From: Vreelandella sedimenti
GTDB taxonomy: Bacteria > Pseudomonadota > Gammaproteobacteria > Pseudomonadales > Halomonadaceae
Direction: 5' to 3'
NCBI RefSeq assembly: GCF_013416325.1
Contig: NZ_JACCGK010000022.1
Span: 1 to 64,000, forward strand
Length of the DNA: 64,000 bases
Part shown: positions 16,568 through 25,620 of the stretch, piece by piece
How the letters are laid out: each line of letters starts with the position of its first letter
Position numbering within the stretch: position 1 is the stretch's first letter
Program-made: the position numbers and the translations under genes
Notes under the pieces: model-generated
Seen by the model: only the letters and a program-made list of their open reading frames with translations
Databases searched by the model: none
What the model was told of the DNA's origin: nothing

Positions 16568-18487
16568 ATGCAGTCAGCGTGGCACAATCCGTTCCAGGCA
16601 ATATCACAAGGGCTATCTGACAGCCTGTCTCAAGGACTTTCTCAAAGACTCTCTCAAGGACTGCCTGAAGGGTTATCTCCAGCGGAGATAGAAGCCTGGA
16701 ATAATCAGCTTAAAGAGATTAGCGAACAGTACCAAGGATTGATGCAGGATCTGCTTTCCCGTATTGCGCCCAGTGAAGCCGCCGACTCAATTTACAGTGA
16801 TATGCGTGAAAGCTTTGAAGCGGGTGCGCAGTCATTAATGCAAAACCCTACGCTGCTGTGGGAAACCCAGAACCGTTTGCTTCAAGACCAGTGGCTATTG
16901 TGGCAGCAAGCCCTGCGTGGCATGGCTGGCGAGCAAATAACGCCGCTGATTACCCCGGCTAAAAGTGACCGTCGCTTCAAAGATGAAGCATGGACTCAAG
17001 ACCCTCACTACATGGCCATTATGCAGCAGTACTTACTGTTCTCGCAGATGGTAGAAGAGCTGGTTGAAAGCTTAAGTGGGTTGGATGAAACCCAGAAGCG
17101 TAACTTGATGTTTTACGCCCGCCAGTTGGTCAATGCGATGGCGCCAACTAACTTTATGACCACCAACCCAGAGGTTATGCGCCGCACTATTGAGACCCGT
17201 GGTCAAAACCTAGTGGATGGTTTAGCCCGTTTACGTGAAGATTTAGGTAACTCTGGTGAAGGTATCAACGTCCGCATGACAGACCGCGCTGCCTTTGGCG
17301 TGGGCGAAAACATTGCGGTAACGCCCGGTTCGGTGGTGTATGAAAATGAACTGATCCAGTTGATCCAATATACGCCAACGACGGAAAAGACCTTTAAAAC
17401 GCCGTTGCTAATGGTGCCGCCGTGGATCAATAAGTATTACATTCTCGATCTGCGCGAAGATAACTCAATGGTGAAGTGGCTGGTGGATCAAGGCCATACG
17501 GTATTCTTGATCTCTTGGCGTAATCCTGGCCCGGAGCATCGCGATATCACCTGGGCTGACTATATGCAGATGGGGCCGATCAGCGCGATAGAAGCTATCG
17601 AGCAGGCCTGTGGCGAGAAATCGGTTAATCTACTCAGCTACTGTGTCGGCGGCACGTTAACGGCATCGACGGTAGCGTACCTCACCAGCACTCGGCGTGG
17701 GCGCAAAGTAAAGTCGGTGACCTATATGGCCACGCTGCAGGATTTCCGTGATCCTGGCGATATCGGTGTATTTCTCAATGAGCGGGTGGTTGAAGGGATT
17801 GAACAAACGCTAGAAGCGAAGGGCTACCTTGATGGCCGCTCGATGGCTTACACCTTCAACTTGTTGCGTGAGAATGACCTGTTTTGGTCGTTCTACATTA
17901 ATAACTACTTGAAGGGTGAGACGCCTGCCGCCTTTGATCTACTCTACTGGAATACCGATGGTACCAATTTAACCGCAGGTACCCATGCCTGGTATTTACG
18001 CCATATGTACTTAGAGAACCGCTTGGTTGAGCCCGGCGGCATTGAGCTGGATGGCGTGAAAATTGATCTGCGCAAGGTGTCGGCTCCCAGCTATTTCGTT
18101 TCCACCAAAGAAGACCACATCGCCAAATGGAACAGTACTTACTATGGGGCGTTGCTACCCAAAGGGCCGGTTACCTTTGTGCTAGGCGGCTCGGGTCATA
18201 TCGCAGGTATCGTCAACCCGCCTAATAAAAATAAGTATGGCTACTGGACTAACGACACACTACCTGAAAACCATGAGGAGTGGCTTGCAAGTGCTACGGC
18301 TCAGGAGGGCTCCTGGTGGCCTCACTGGCAGGCGTGGATGACCGACAATGGCTATGCCGATAGCGAAAAAATGGTGCCTGTACGTCAACCCGGTGACGGC
18401 GAGCTCAAGGTGATCGAGCCTGCGCCAGGGCGTTATGTGAAAACCACCATTCCCGAAGTGCTGGGAGAAGTCCCGTCTAAGTCTTAA
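16568..18487 (+). CDS. phaC: Class I poly(3-hydroxyalkanoate) synthase
   Basis: 639 residues from ATG 16568; AGGGAG (16555-16560) is 7 nt away, while the ATG at 16562 is too close to it. Alpha/beta-hydrolase core with the lipase-like box SYCVGGTL carrying catalytic Cys359, Asp in STKEDHIAKW and His in GGSGHIAG, the expected triad. It polymerises hydroxyacyl-CoA into PHA on granules. The N-terminus carries an unusual 12-bp coding repeat (residues 14-37, Q-G-L-S type) shared with the DUF6489 gene upstream. Length is slightly above the usual ~590 for class I, largely through this N-terminal region. Neither phaA nor phaB is in the window. Confidence 0.95.
   Translation: MQSAWHNPFQAISQGLSDSLSQGLSQRLSQGLPEGLSPAEIEAWNNQLKEISEQYQGLMQDLLSRIAPSEAADSIYSDMRESFEAGAQSLMQNPTLLWETQNRLLQDQWLLWQQALRGMAGEQITPLITPAKSDRRFKDEAWTQDPHYMAIMQQYLLFSQMVEELVESLSGLDETQKRNLMFYARQLVNAMAPTNFMTTNPEVMRRTIETRGQNLVDGLARLREDLGNSGEGINVRMTDRAAFGVGENIAVTPGSVVYENELIQLIQYTPTTEKTFKTPLLMVPPWINKYYILDLREDNSMVKWLVDQGHTVFLISWRNPGPEHRDITWADYMQMGPISAIEAIEQACGEKSVNLLSYCVGGTLTASTVAYLTSTRRGRKVKSVTYMATLQDFRDPGDIGVFLNERVVEGIEQTLEAKGYLDGRSMAYTFNLLRENDLFWSFYINNYLKGETPAAFDLLYWNTDGTNLTAGTHAWYLRHMYLENRLVEPGGIELDGVKIDLRKVSAPSYFVSTKEDHIAKWNSTYYGALLPKGPVTFVLGGSGHIAGIVNPPNKNKYGYWTNDTLPENHEEWLASATAQEGSWWPHWQAWMTDNGYADSEKMVPVRQPGDGELKVIEPAPGRYVKTTIPEVLGEVPSKS
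16607..16678 (+). repeat. Six 12-bp tandem units at the 5' end of phaC
   Basis: Units starting at 16607, 16619, 16631, 16643, 16655 and 16667 vary around CAAGGACTNTCT and encode Q-G/R-L-S type tetrapeptides. The first unit is identical to the second unit of the array in the DUF6489 gene (15459-15470). Confidence 0.8.
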
Positions 18488-18530
18488 TGGCGTGTCTTAA
18501 TGGCGTCGTCGCTGATGTCAAAACCCAAAA

Positions 18531-18560
18531 AGCCCGCTGAAAATCAGCGGGCTTCGTTTT
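18531..18560. terminator. Terminator between convergent phaC and ahpF
   Basis: A perfect 10-bp stem (AGCCCGCTGA / TCAGCGGGCT) with an AAA loop is followed by TCGTTTT on the plus strand and preceded by a run of A on the other side, so it can serve both convergent genes. Confidence 0.88.
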
Positions 18561-18568
18561 ATCATGGT

Positions 18569-20125
18569 TCAATTACGAATTAAGTAGTCGAAAGCGCCCA
18601 GCGACGCTTTGGCGCCTTCGCCCATGGCGATGATGATCTGCTTGTAGGGCACGGTAGTTACATCGCCTGCAGCGAAGACGCCGGGCACCGATGTCATACC
18701 GTGAGCATCGACGATGATCTCACCGCGGGGCGTCATTTCTATTGGAGAACCTTTCAACCACTCGGTGTTAGGCACCAGACCAATCTGAACAAAAATACCT
18801 TCCAGCGCGATGGATTTGCTCTCATCGGTGGTGCGGTCTTTATAGTTCAAGCCATTCACACGGCTGCCATCGCCCGTTACTTCGGTGGTTTGTGCGTTGA
18901 GGATAATATCGACGTTAGGCAGACTCTTGAGCTTTTTCTGCAGCACCGCGTCGGCGCGCATCTCACCCATAAACTCTACGAGCGTGACATGGCCGACAAT
19001 ACCCGCCAGATCAATCGCCGCTTCAACGCCAGAGTTACCTCCGCCAATCACCGCTACCCGCTTACCTTTGAACAGCGGGCCGTCACAGTGAGGGCAGTAA
19101 GCCACCCCTTTGTTGCGGTACTGCTGTTCGCCGGGCACATTCATTTCGCGCCAGCGGGCACCCGTCGCCAGTACCAGGGTTTTGCTCTTAAGCGTCGCAC
19201 CCGACTCCAAAGTAATTTCGTGCAGCCCACCTTCAGCCTCGGCTGCTTTAAATGCTGTGGCAAGCTGCAGGTTCATGACATCGACTTCGTAATCTTTTAC
19301 GTGCTCTTCAAGCGCGCTAACCAGCTTGGGGCCTTCGGTATGGGAAATGGAGATAAAGTTTTCAATTCCCATGGTGTCAGCCACCTGACCACCGAAACGC
19401 TCAGCGGCAATGCCGGTGTTAATGCCTTTGCGTGCTGAGTAAATAGCGGCTGCCGCGCCTGCCGGGCCACCACCAATGACAAGCGTATCGAAAGCGGCTT
19501 TCTCGTTTAGCTTTTTGGCATCGCGTTCTGCGGCACCTGTATCAACTTTGACCAAAATTTGCTCAAGGGTCATGCGGCCTTGATCGAACGGCTTACCGTT
19601 CAGATAGATGCTTGGCACTGACATGATTTCCCGCGACTCAACTTCGTCCTGAAACAGAGCCCCGTCAATAGCGACGTGACGAACGTTCGGGTTGAAGATA
19701 GCCATGAGGTTAAGCGCTTGAACCACGTCAGGGCAGTTCTGGCACGAGAGCGAGTAGTAAGTCTCGAAAAGCATCTCACCGTCGAGGGCTTTGATTTGGT
19801 CGAGTAGCTCAGTAGACGTTTTAGGTGGATGGCCGCCGACTTGCAGCAGTGCCAACACCAGCGACGTGAACTCGTGGCCCATGGGGATACCGGCAAACAC
19901 CACGCCAGTCTCTTCACCAGGGCGGTTGATCGCAAACGATGGCGTGCGGGCGTCCTGACCATCGCTGTGTAGGGTAATCTTATCGCTCAGGCTGCTGATG
20001 TCCTCAAGCAGGCCGAGAAGTTCTTGTGACTTGGCACCGTCATCGAGGGAGGCAACGATCTCGAACGGCTGAGTCACTTTTTCCAGATACGCTTTTAACT
20101 GGGATTTTAAATTGGCGTCCAGCAT
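18569..20125 (-). CDS. ahpF: Alkyl hydroperoxide reductase subunit F
   Basis: 518 residues from ATG 20125, which has GAGGA upstream; a longer frame to 20176 is unlikely. N-terminal tandem thioredoxin-like domain with redox pair CQNC, FAD-binding VIGGGPAGAAAAIYSARKG, the CPHC active-site disulfide and NAD-binding VIGGGNSGVEAA, ending in the conserved FAAGDVT region. AhpF passes electrons from NADH to AhpC to reduce peroxides. Length equals the family norm (about 520). The gene follows ahpC on the same strand but behind a terminator-like hairpin, so it is probably made at a lower level. Confidence 0.97.
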   Translation of the reverse strand: MLDANLKSQLKAYLEKVTQPFEIVASLDDGAKSQELLGLLEDISSLSDKITLHSDGQDARTPSFAINRPGEETGVVFAGIPMGHEFTSLVLALLQVGGHPPKTSTELLDQIKALDGEMLFETYYSLSCQNCPDVVQALNLMAIFNPNVRHVAIDGALFQDEVESREIMSVPSIYLNGKPFDQGRMTLEQILVKVDTGAAERDAKKLNEKAAFDTLVIGGGPAGAAAAIYSARKGINTGIAAERFGGQVADTMGIENFISISHTEGPKLVSALEEHVKDYEVDVMNLQLATAFKAAEAEGGLHEITLESGATLKSKTLVLATGARWREMNVPGEQQYRNKGVAYCPHCDGPLFKGKRVAVIGGGNSGVEAAIDLAGIVGHVTLVEFMGEMRADAVLQKKLKSLPNVDIILNAQTTEVTGDGSRVNGLNYKDRTTDESKSIALEGIFVQIGLVPNTEWLKGSPIEMTPRGEIIVDAHGMTSVPGVFAAGDVTTVPYKQIIIAMGEGAKASLGAFDYLIRN

Positions 20126-20193
20126 GACGATCGCTTCCTCGCAGTAAACATGTCGGTGTTTGATCACAGGACACACAGTAAAAACGTGCCCTT

Positions 20194-20223
20194 AAAAAAA
20201 CACCCGAGCTGGTGCCCGGGTGT
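20194..20223 (-). terminator. Terminator/attenuator between ahpC and ahpF
   Basis: On the minus strand a stem ACACCCG...CGGGTGT (20200-20206 with 20217-20223) is followed by seven T (A-run at 20194-20200). It lies about 60 bp past the ahpC stop and would end most ahpC transcripts before ahpF. Confidence 0.75.
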
Positions 20224-20284
20224 CGCGCTGCCAAATAGAGCTACTAGAGGCTTAAAAAATGTCCGTTTGGCAGCCGTGGGCAGT

Positions 20285-20848
20285 TTAGATTTTGCCTACG
20301 AGATCCAGCGAGGGCGCGAGTGTTTCTTCGCCTTCTTTCCATTTAGCCGGGCACACTTCGTTCGGGTTGGCACGAACGTATTGAGCAGCTTTCACTTTAC
20401 GCAGCAGCTCTTCGGCGTTACGGCCAATGTTGCCAGCGTTGATTTCGACAATTTGGATTTTACCGTCGGGGTCGACAACGAAAGTGCCACGCTCAGCGAG
20501 CCCCGCTTCTTCAATCAACACTTCGAAGTTACGTGAAATCTGTAGTGTGGGATCGGCGATCATTGGGTACTGCAGCTTGCCGATAGTCTCTGAGCTGTCA
20601 TGCCACGCTTTGTGAGTAAAGTGGGTGTCGGTTGAAACGCTGTAGATTTCAACGCCCAGCTTCTTGAACTCGGCATAGTTATCGGCCAAATCGCCCAGCT
20701 CAGTGGGGCAAACAAAGGTAAAGTCGGCCGGGTAGAAGAAGAAAATAGACCACTTGCCTTGTAGATCCGCTTCAGTCACATCGACAAATTCGCCATTCAG
20801 GTAAGCAGTGGCTTTAAACGGTTTTACTTCAGTGTTGATCAAGGACAT
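20285..20848 (-). CDS. ahpC: Alkyl hydroperoxide reductase subunit C, peroxiredoxin
   Basis: 187 residues, typical 2-Cys peroxiredoxin. Peroxidatic Cys47 lies in DFTFVCPTE and resolving Cys166 in NEVCPAKW, the same positions as in enterobacterial AhpC. It reduces hydrogen peroxide and organic hydroperoxides in the cytoplasm and is recycled by AhpF, encoded downstream. A ribosome site (GGAG) precedes the ATG. The upstream region contains an AATAG-n7-CTATT inverted repeat that only partly resembles an OxyR site. Confidence 0.97.
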   Translation of the reverse strand: MSLINTEVKPFKATAYLNGEFVDVTEADLQGKWSIFFFYPADFTFVCPTELGDLADNYAEFKKLGVEIYSVSTDTHFTHKAWHDSSETIGKLQYPMIADPTLQISRNFEVLIEEAGLAERGTFVVDPDGKIQIVEINAGNIGRNAEELLRKVKAAQYVRANPNEVCPAKWKEGEETLAPSLDLVGKI

Positions 20849-21213
20849 TCAGATAATCTCCAGTTGTCATGAGTGTAGGGTTTATAAAGTAGTGCTAATG
20901 CTAACGGCTAACGACTAATGTCTAAAATTAAAAAAAGCCATCCAGCTAATAGCATTACCCTATTGGCGAATCAAAGGTCGCTGTTTTGCTAGACAATTAA
21001 TGGGGGCGTTAGACAAAAATACAAGAATTTTTCACATTGGCTTGCGGTAGGCGTCACTGCACCGCAAAATTCGCACGGTCAGCATTATGGCCTACGCTAT
21101 TGTTAGCCGCTGACGGCTGTTTCCGACAGCGGTAGGGCACATTTGGTAAAAAAATTGGCAAAACATTTGGCTGAATTGTTTAGTGAATGGCTAAGACAAC
21201 AGGAGCAGTGATA
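20849..21213. other. Divergent intergenic region ahpC / potF
   Basis: 365 bp without a gene, AT-richer than the neighbours. It must hold the promoters of ahpC (minus) and potF (plus). An inverted repeat AATAG (20948-20952) / CTATT (20960-20964) lies about 100 bp upstream of ahpC; its 7-nt spacer is one short of the OxyR ATAG-n8-CTAT core, so an OxyR assignment is tentative. I see no RNA gene. Confidence 0.5.
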
Positions 21214-22317
21214 ATGGGGAACATCCACAAACTTTCCGCGGCCGTTGCGGCTATCTCATTCGCCGCAGCGGCTAGCGCTGCCCACGCCGAAGAGGTGCGG
21301 GTGTTTAACTGGTCAGACTACATTGCTCCGGAAACGCTGGAAAAATTTACCGAGCGAACCGGCATTGAAGTGACTTATGACGTTTATGACAGCAATGAAA
21401 TTTTGGATGCCGCACTGCTCGCCGGACGTTCCGGCTACGATGTAGTGGTTCCTTCTACCTACTACTTCACCCGCCAAGTGAAGGCAGGTGTTTTTCAGCC
21501 GCTCAATCATGAATTGCTGCCCAATTTAGACAACCTTAACCCCGAACTGATGGCCAACCTGGAAACCATCGATGCCGGTAGCGAATACTCGGTTCCCTAT
21601 ATGTGGGGTACTAATGGGATCGGCTATAACGTTGACCGGGTAAAAGAAATTTTGGGTGACGACGCACCGGTAGATAGCTGGGCACTGCTGTTTGATCCTG
21701 AAATAACCGCTGCATTGAGCGAAGCAGGCTGCGGCTTGTCGATGCTGGATTCTGCCGATGAAATGCTCTCGCCCGCCATGGCGTACCTGGGTTTTGATCC
21801 CCTGAGTGAAAATCTGGACGATATTGAAGCCGCTGGTGAACTGATTGCCGGCGTTCGCGACGACATGACCTATTTTCACTCCTCCCGCTATGTGTCCGAT
21901 CTGGCGAATGGTGATATCTGCGTAGCCGCTGGCTACTCGGGTGATATTTTCCAGGCCGCCGATCGTGCCGAAGAAGCAGGGCGTGATTTCACCATCGCCT
22001 ACAGCATTCCTAAAGAAGGCGCCGCGCTCTGGTTCGATATGATGGCAGTACCTGCCGATGCACCTAACACTGAAAACGCTCACGCCTTTATTAACTTTAT
22101 CCTCGACCCGGAAATCGCCGCTGAAATTACCGAGTACGTGCGTTATGCCAATCCTAACGCGGCGGCCAATGAATATCTCTCTGAAGAGATCATCAATGAC
22201 CTGGCTATCTACCCAGAAACCGAGGTCATGCAAAACCTATACGTGCAGGCTGAAAAGCCTCAAGATGTGCTGCGTGCTCGTACGCGCATTTGGAACCGCG
22301 TAAAGTCTGGTCGTTAA
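21214..22317 (+). CDS. potF: Putrescine/polyamine ABC transporter, periplasmic binding protein
   Basis: 367 residues from ATG 21214 (AGGAG at 21201-21205). Signal peptide with cleavage after AHA (about residue 26), then the family hallmarks VRVFNWSDYIAPETLEKF, a YDVVVPSTYY segment, the VPYMWGTNGIGYN hinge region and a WFDMMAVPADAPN segment. PotF/SpuD proteins bind putrescine or spermidine in the periplasm and deliver it to PotGHI. First gene of potFGHI; a hairpin after it (22384) should keep it more abundant than the membrane components. Confidence 0.93.
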   Translation: MGNIHKLSAAVAAISFAAAASAAHAEEVRVFNWSDYIAPETLEKFTERTGIEVTYDVYDSNEILDAALLAGRSGYDVVVPSTYYFTRQVKAGVFQPLNHELLPNLDNLNPELMANLETIDAGSEYSVPYMWGTNGIGYNVDRVKEILGDDAPVDSWALLFDPEITAALSEAGCGLSMLDSADEMLSPAMAYLGFDPLSENLDDIEAAGELIAGVRDDMTYFHSSRYVSDLANGDICVAAGYSGDIFQAADRAEEAGRDFTIAYSIPKEGAALWFDMMAVPADAPNTENAHAFINFILDPEIAAEITEYVRYANPNAAANEYLSEEIINDLAIYPETEVMQNLYVQAEKPQDVLRARTRIWNRVKSGR

Positions 22318-22383
22318 ACCGACATTTATCCGACGGCGGGCCTGGGGTTAATTCTCTCTGGCTCGCTGCTCGTCTTTTTTAAT

Positions 22384-22404
22384 GCCCGGATTGCCGGGCC
22401 TTTT
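22384..22404 (+). terminator. Attenuating hairpin between potF and potG
   Basis: GCCCGG (22384-22389), loop ATTG, CCGGGC (22394-22399), then CTTTTG. A short stem with a short T-run, consistent with partial termination after the binding-protein gene. Confidence 0.6.
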
Positions 22405-22418
22405 GATGGGAGTGGCGA

Positions 22419-23600
22419 ATGGTCACTACGCCCCTGTCGAACGAGCCTTCATCTGCTTCGCCAATCACGCCTTCTTCGTCGCGCCCCCAGGGTAAAACCC
22501 CGCGGTTTGCTGAAGATGTGGTGCTGGAAGTAAAACGCTTAAGCAAGCGGTTTGATGATGCGCTGGCGGTGGATGATGTCAATTTGCAGGTTAAGCGCGG
22601 AGAAATTTTCGCGCTATTAGGTGGTTCCGGGTCAGGTAAATCAACCCTGCTGCGCATGTTGGCGGGCTTTGAGACGCCCTCCGAAGGGCGTATTTTATTA
22701 GACGGTGAAAATATCACCGCTATGCCTCCGCACAAGCGGCCTATCAATATGATGTTCCAGTCCTATGCGTTGTTTCCGCATATGACGGTGGCGCAGAATA
22801 TTGCCTTTGGTTTAAAGCAGGACAAGCTCCCCAAAGCGGATATCGACGCTCGCGTCGCGCAAATGTTGAAACTGGTGCATATGGAGCGCTTTGCCAAACG
22901 CAAACCGCATCAACTCTCTGGCGGCCAGCGCCAGCGTGTAGCACTGGCGCGTTCGCTGGCCAAGCGGCCTAAGCTGTTACTATTAGACGAGCCCATGGGC
23001 GCACTGGATAAAAAACTGCGCACTGAAATGCAGCTTGAAGTGGTCGAGATCATCGAACAGGTGGGCGTTACCTGCATTATGGTCACTCACGACCAGGAAG
23101 AGGCGATGACCATGGCCGATCGTGTGGCGATCATGGCCGATGGCTGGATTGAGCAGATAGGCTCGCCGATCGATATTTATGAAAGCCCGGTGAGCCGTAT
23201 GGTGGCGGAATTCGTCGGTACGGTGAATCTGTTTGAAGGCGAGATTAGCGAAGATGCTGCTGACCACTGCCGCATCGTCGCTCCCGCGCTCGAGCGGCCC
23301 ATCTATATTGACCACGGTATTACTACCCAGGCGGTAGATCGGCGGGTTTGGGTCGCGCTGCGCCCTGAGAAAATTTGGCTCACCCGTGAAAAGCCCACTA
23401 CGGAGTACAACTGGGCGGCTGGCAAGGTGGATGATATTGCCTATTTAGGCGGTTTCTCGCTCTACTACGTGCGCACCCAGTCGGGCCAAATCATTAAAGT
23501 CAGTATGGCCAATACAGAGCGTCGCGGTGATCGACCTACCTGGGAAGACAGTGTGTATGTCTACTGGGAAGATCACAGTACGATTGTTTTGAACCGCTAG
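22419..23600 (+). CDS. potG: Polyamine ABC transporter ATPase
   Basis: 393 residues. Walker A GGSGSGKST, Q-loop MFQSYALFPHMT, signature LSGGQRQRVALARSLAKRP, Walker B LLLDEPMGALDKKLR and H-loop VTHDQEEAMTMADR, then a C-terminal TOBE regulatory domain with a VALRPEKIWL segment. The ATP-binding subunit of the PotFGHI putrescine importer. The N-terminal ~30 residues are Ser/Pro-rich and probably unstructured. GGGAG precedes the ATG. Confidence 0.95.
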   Translation: MVTTPLSNEPSSASPITPSSSRPQGKTPRFAEDVVLEVKRLSKRFDDALAVDDVNLQVKRGEIFALLGGSGSGKSTLLRMLAGFETPSEGRILLDGENITAMPPHKRPINMMFQSYALFPHMTVAQNIAFGLKQDKLPKADIDARVAQMLKLVHMERFAKRKPHQLSGGQRQRVALARSLAKRPKLLLLDEPMGALDKKLRTEMQLEVVEIIEQVGVTCIMVTHDQEEAMTMADRVAIMADGWIEQIGSPIDIYESPVSRMVAEFVGTVNLFEGEISEDAADHCRIVAPALERPIYIDHGITTQAVDRRVWVALRPEKIWLTREKPTTEYNWAAGKVDDIAYLGGFSLYYVRTQSGQIIKVSMANTERRGDRPTWEDSVYVYWEDHSTIVLNR

Positions 23601-23668
23601 CGTCTTGAGCTGCTAACGCTTTGAATTGCGATAGTGGCGCATTCCTTACCGCGAGGAGACTGCCTTTA

Positions 23669-24577
23669 ATGAAGTTATCTCGTTCTTCAGCACTGCTCAA
23701 ACGCTTGCAGCTGGGGCGCCGAGCAGTGATCGCGTTTCCGCTCGTGTGGCTGACGCTGTTTTTTTTACTGCCCTTTGCGCTGGTGCTCAAAATCAGCCTC
23801 TCCGAAGCGGCGATTGCGATTCCGCCCTATGGCCCGCTGCTTGAGTACGCCGATCAGACGCTGCATGTCTTTCTTAATCTGGGCAATTATCTCTTTCTGC
23901 TCTCAGATTCGTTGTACATCGCCGCCTATTGGGGCTCGGTGAAAACGGCGTTTATTGCCACGCTGGCCTGTTTGTTGCTCGGTTACCCGATGGCGTATGC
24001 CATGGCCCGAGCCCCGGCACGCTGGCAGCTGCTGTTACTGCTGCTGGTCATGTTGCCGTCATGGACGTCGTTTTTGATTCGTGTCTATGCCTGGATGGGA
24101 ATTCTAAGCAACAGTGGGTTAATCAATAACCTGTTGATAGGGATTGGTCTGATTGATTCGCCGCTGCGCATGATGAATACCCAGTTTTCAGTGACCATCG
24201 GCATCGTATACGCCTACTTGCCGTTCATGGTGTTGCCGCTATATGCCCACTTAACGCGCATGGATAACTCGTTGCTAGAGGCCGCTGCAGATCTTGGCTC
24301 GCGCAAGCTCAATACCTTTATCAAAGTCACCTTGCCGCTCTCTACAGGAGGTATTGTGGCCGGTTCGATGCTGGTGTTCATTCCTGCGGTAGGGGAGTTT
24401 GTGATTCCTGAACTGCTTGGTGGCCCTGATACGTTAATGATTGGCAAAGTGCTGTGGGAGGAGTTCTTCCTCAACCGTGACTGGCCGGTGGCGTCGGCGC
24501 TGGCCATGGTGATGCTACTGCTGTTACTGGTGCCGATTGTCTGGTTTCATCGCTATCAGTCCAAGGAGCTTGAATAA
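23669..24577 (+). CDS. potH: Polyamine ABC transporter permease PotH
   Basis: 302 residues from ATG 23669 with GAGGAG upstream. Six membrane helices of the MetI-like fold; the cytoplasmic EAA loop reads EAAADLGSRKLNTFIKVTLPLS. The position between potG and potI and the long first periplasmic loop fit PotH. It overlaps potI by one base (TAATG), so translation is coupled. Confidence 0.93.
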   Translation: MKLSRSSALLKRLQLGRRAVIAFPLVWLTLFFLLPFALVLKISLSEAAIAIPPYGPLLEYADQTLHVFLNLGNYLFLLSDSLYIAAYWGSVKTAFIATLACLLLGYPMAYAMARAPARWQLLLLLLVMLPSWTSFLIRVYAWMGILSNSGLINNLLIGIGLIDSPLRMMNTQFSVTIGIVYAYLPFMVLPLYAHLTRMDNSLLEAAADLGSRKLNTFIKVTLPLSTGGIVAGSMLVFIPAVGEFVIPELLGGPDTLMIGKVLWEEFFLNRDWPVASALAMVMLLLLLVPIVWFHRYQSKELE

Positions 24578-25404
24578 TGAGCATGCGACGGCCGAACTTC
24601 TCGACGGTCATGCTGGTGCTTGGTCTGCTGTTTCTTTACCTGCCGATGTTTGTGCTGGTGGTGTATTCGTTTAACGCATCGAAACTGGTCACGGTGTGGG
24701 CGGGGTTTTCCACTCAGTGGTACGGCGAGCTGTTTCGAGATCAGCAGATTTTGTCGGCGGTATGGACGAGCCTGCGCATCGCATTTTTCGCGGCCAGCAT
24801 GGCGGTTTGCCTGGGCACCGTGGCAGCCTTTGTAATGACGCGCTATGGCCACTTCCGAGGCAAAACGGCACTGTCGAGTATGGTCACAGCGCCGCTGGTG
24901 ATGCCTGAAGTCATCACGGGTCTTTCGCTGCTGCTGCTATTTGTGCAGATGGCGCAGATTACCGGTTGGCCAGCCGATCGGGGCATGGCAACCATTTGGA
25001 TTGCTCACACCACCTTTTGCAGTGCCTATGTGGCGGTCGTGGTGGCTGCGCGGCTGCGGGAAGTGGATCACTCCATTGAAGAGGCCGCCATGGATTTGGG
25101 CTCACCTCCAGTGAAAACCTTTTTTTCTATCACGTTGCCGATCATTACCCCCGCGCTGGCTGCAGGCTGGCTGCTGGCGTTTACCCTCTCTCTGGATGAC
25201 CTGGTGATCGCCAGCTTTGTTTCAGGCCCAGGGGCCAATACGCTGCCGATGGTGGTGTTTTCGTCTGTGCGTATGGGGGTGTCGCCGAAGATCAATGCGC
25301 TTGCTACATTGATCATCCTAACGGTATCGCTGGCGACGCTGTTAGCGTGGTTTTTTATGCGGCGTAATGAGACCCGGCGGAAGGCTGCTCTACGAGACGT
25401 TTAG
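24577..25404 (+). CDS. potI: Polyamine ABC transporter permease PotI
   Basis: 275 residues, six membrane helices, EAA loop EEAAMDLGSPPVKTFFSITLP. A conserved SLDDLVIASFVSGPG segment typical of PotI/PotC permeases follows. Pairs with PotH to form the translocation path. The start overlaps the potH stop by one base. It is the last gene of the operon and converges on the small zinc-ribbon gene at 25411. Confidence 0.94.
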   Translation: MSMRRPNFSTVMLVLGLLFLYLPMFVLVVYSFNASKLVTVWAGFSTQWYGELFRDQQILSAVWTSLRIAFFAASMAVCLGTVAAFVMTRYGHFRGKTALSSMVTAPLVMPEVITGLSLLLLFVQMAQITGWPADRGMATIWIAHTTFCSAYVAVVVAARLREVDHSIEEAAMDLGSPPVKTFFSITLPIITPALAAGWLLAFTLSLDDLVIASFVSGPGANTLPMVVFSSVRMGVSPKINALATLIILTVSLATLLAWFFMRRNETRRKAALRDV

Positions 25405-25410
25405 ATCAAG

Positions 25411-25620
25411 CTATAGAACGTCGTCGTCGCGCCCGGCGACGACGCTATCGAGTTCTCCGGTCATCGGTGAGACGATGATCTGTAGCTGGATGGGCGCGCA
25501 GCATTGATGGCAATCCTCCCAGGTATCATGGCTGCCCTGTGACGTATCAATCAGGAAGGTCAGCGGCGAATCGCAGTAGGGGCAGTGGAAGTCATAATTG
25601 ACCAGGGCGTCGTCTTGCAT
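25411..25620 (-). CDS. CPXCG motif cysteine-rich protein
   Basis: 69 residues. CPYCDSP near residue 13 and a second CxxC (CHQC near residue 37) form a likely zinc ribbon; a pattern known as the CPXCG cysteine-rich family, of unknown function and common in gammaproteobacteria. The C-terminus is Asp-rich. The coding end contains a CGTCGTCG / CGACGACG inverted repeat that may help end convergent potI transcripts. Confidence 0.85.
   Translation of the reverse strand: MQDDALVNYDFHCPYCDSPLTFLIDTSQGSHDTWEDCHQCCAPIQLQIIVSPMTGELDSVVAGRDDDVL

Noticed and set aside
18701..19438. Long plus-strand open frame (245 codons) inside ahpF
   Set aside because: Fully antisense to a clearly identified ahpF; the protein has no family resemblance and reflects codon bias of the real gene.
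21526..22233. Minus-strand open frame (235 codons) across potF
   Set aside because: Antisense shadow of potF; composition rich in His, Gly and Ile as typical of shadows.
25411..25445. CGTCGTCG/CGACGACG inverted repeat at the end of the CPXCG gene as a terminator
   Set aside because: It is explained by Asp codons of the C-terminus and lacks a T-tract; kept only as a remark.
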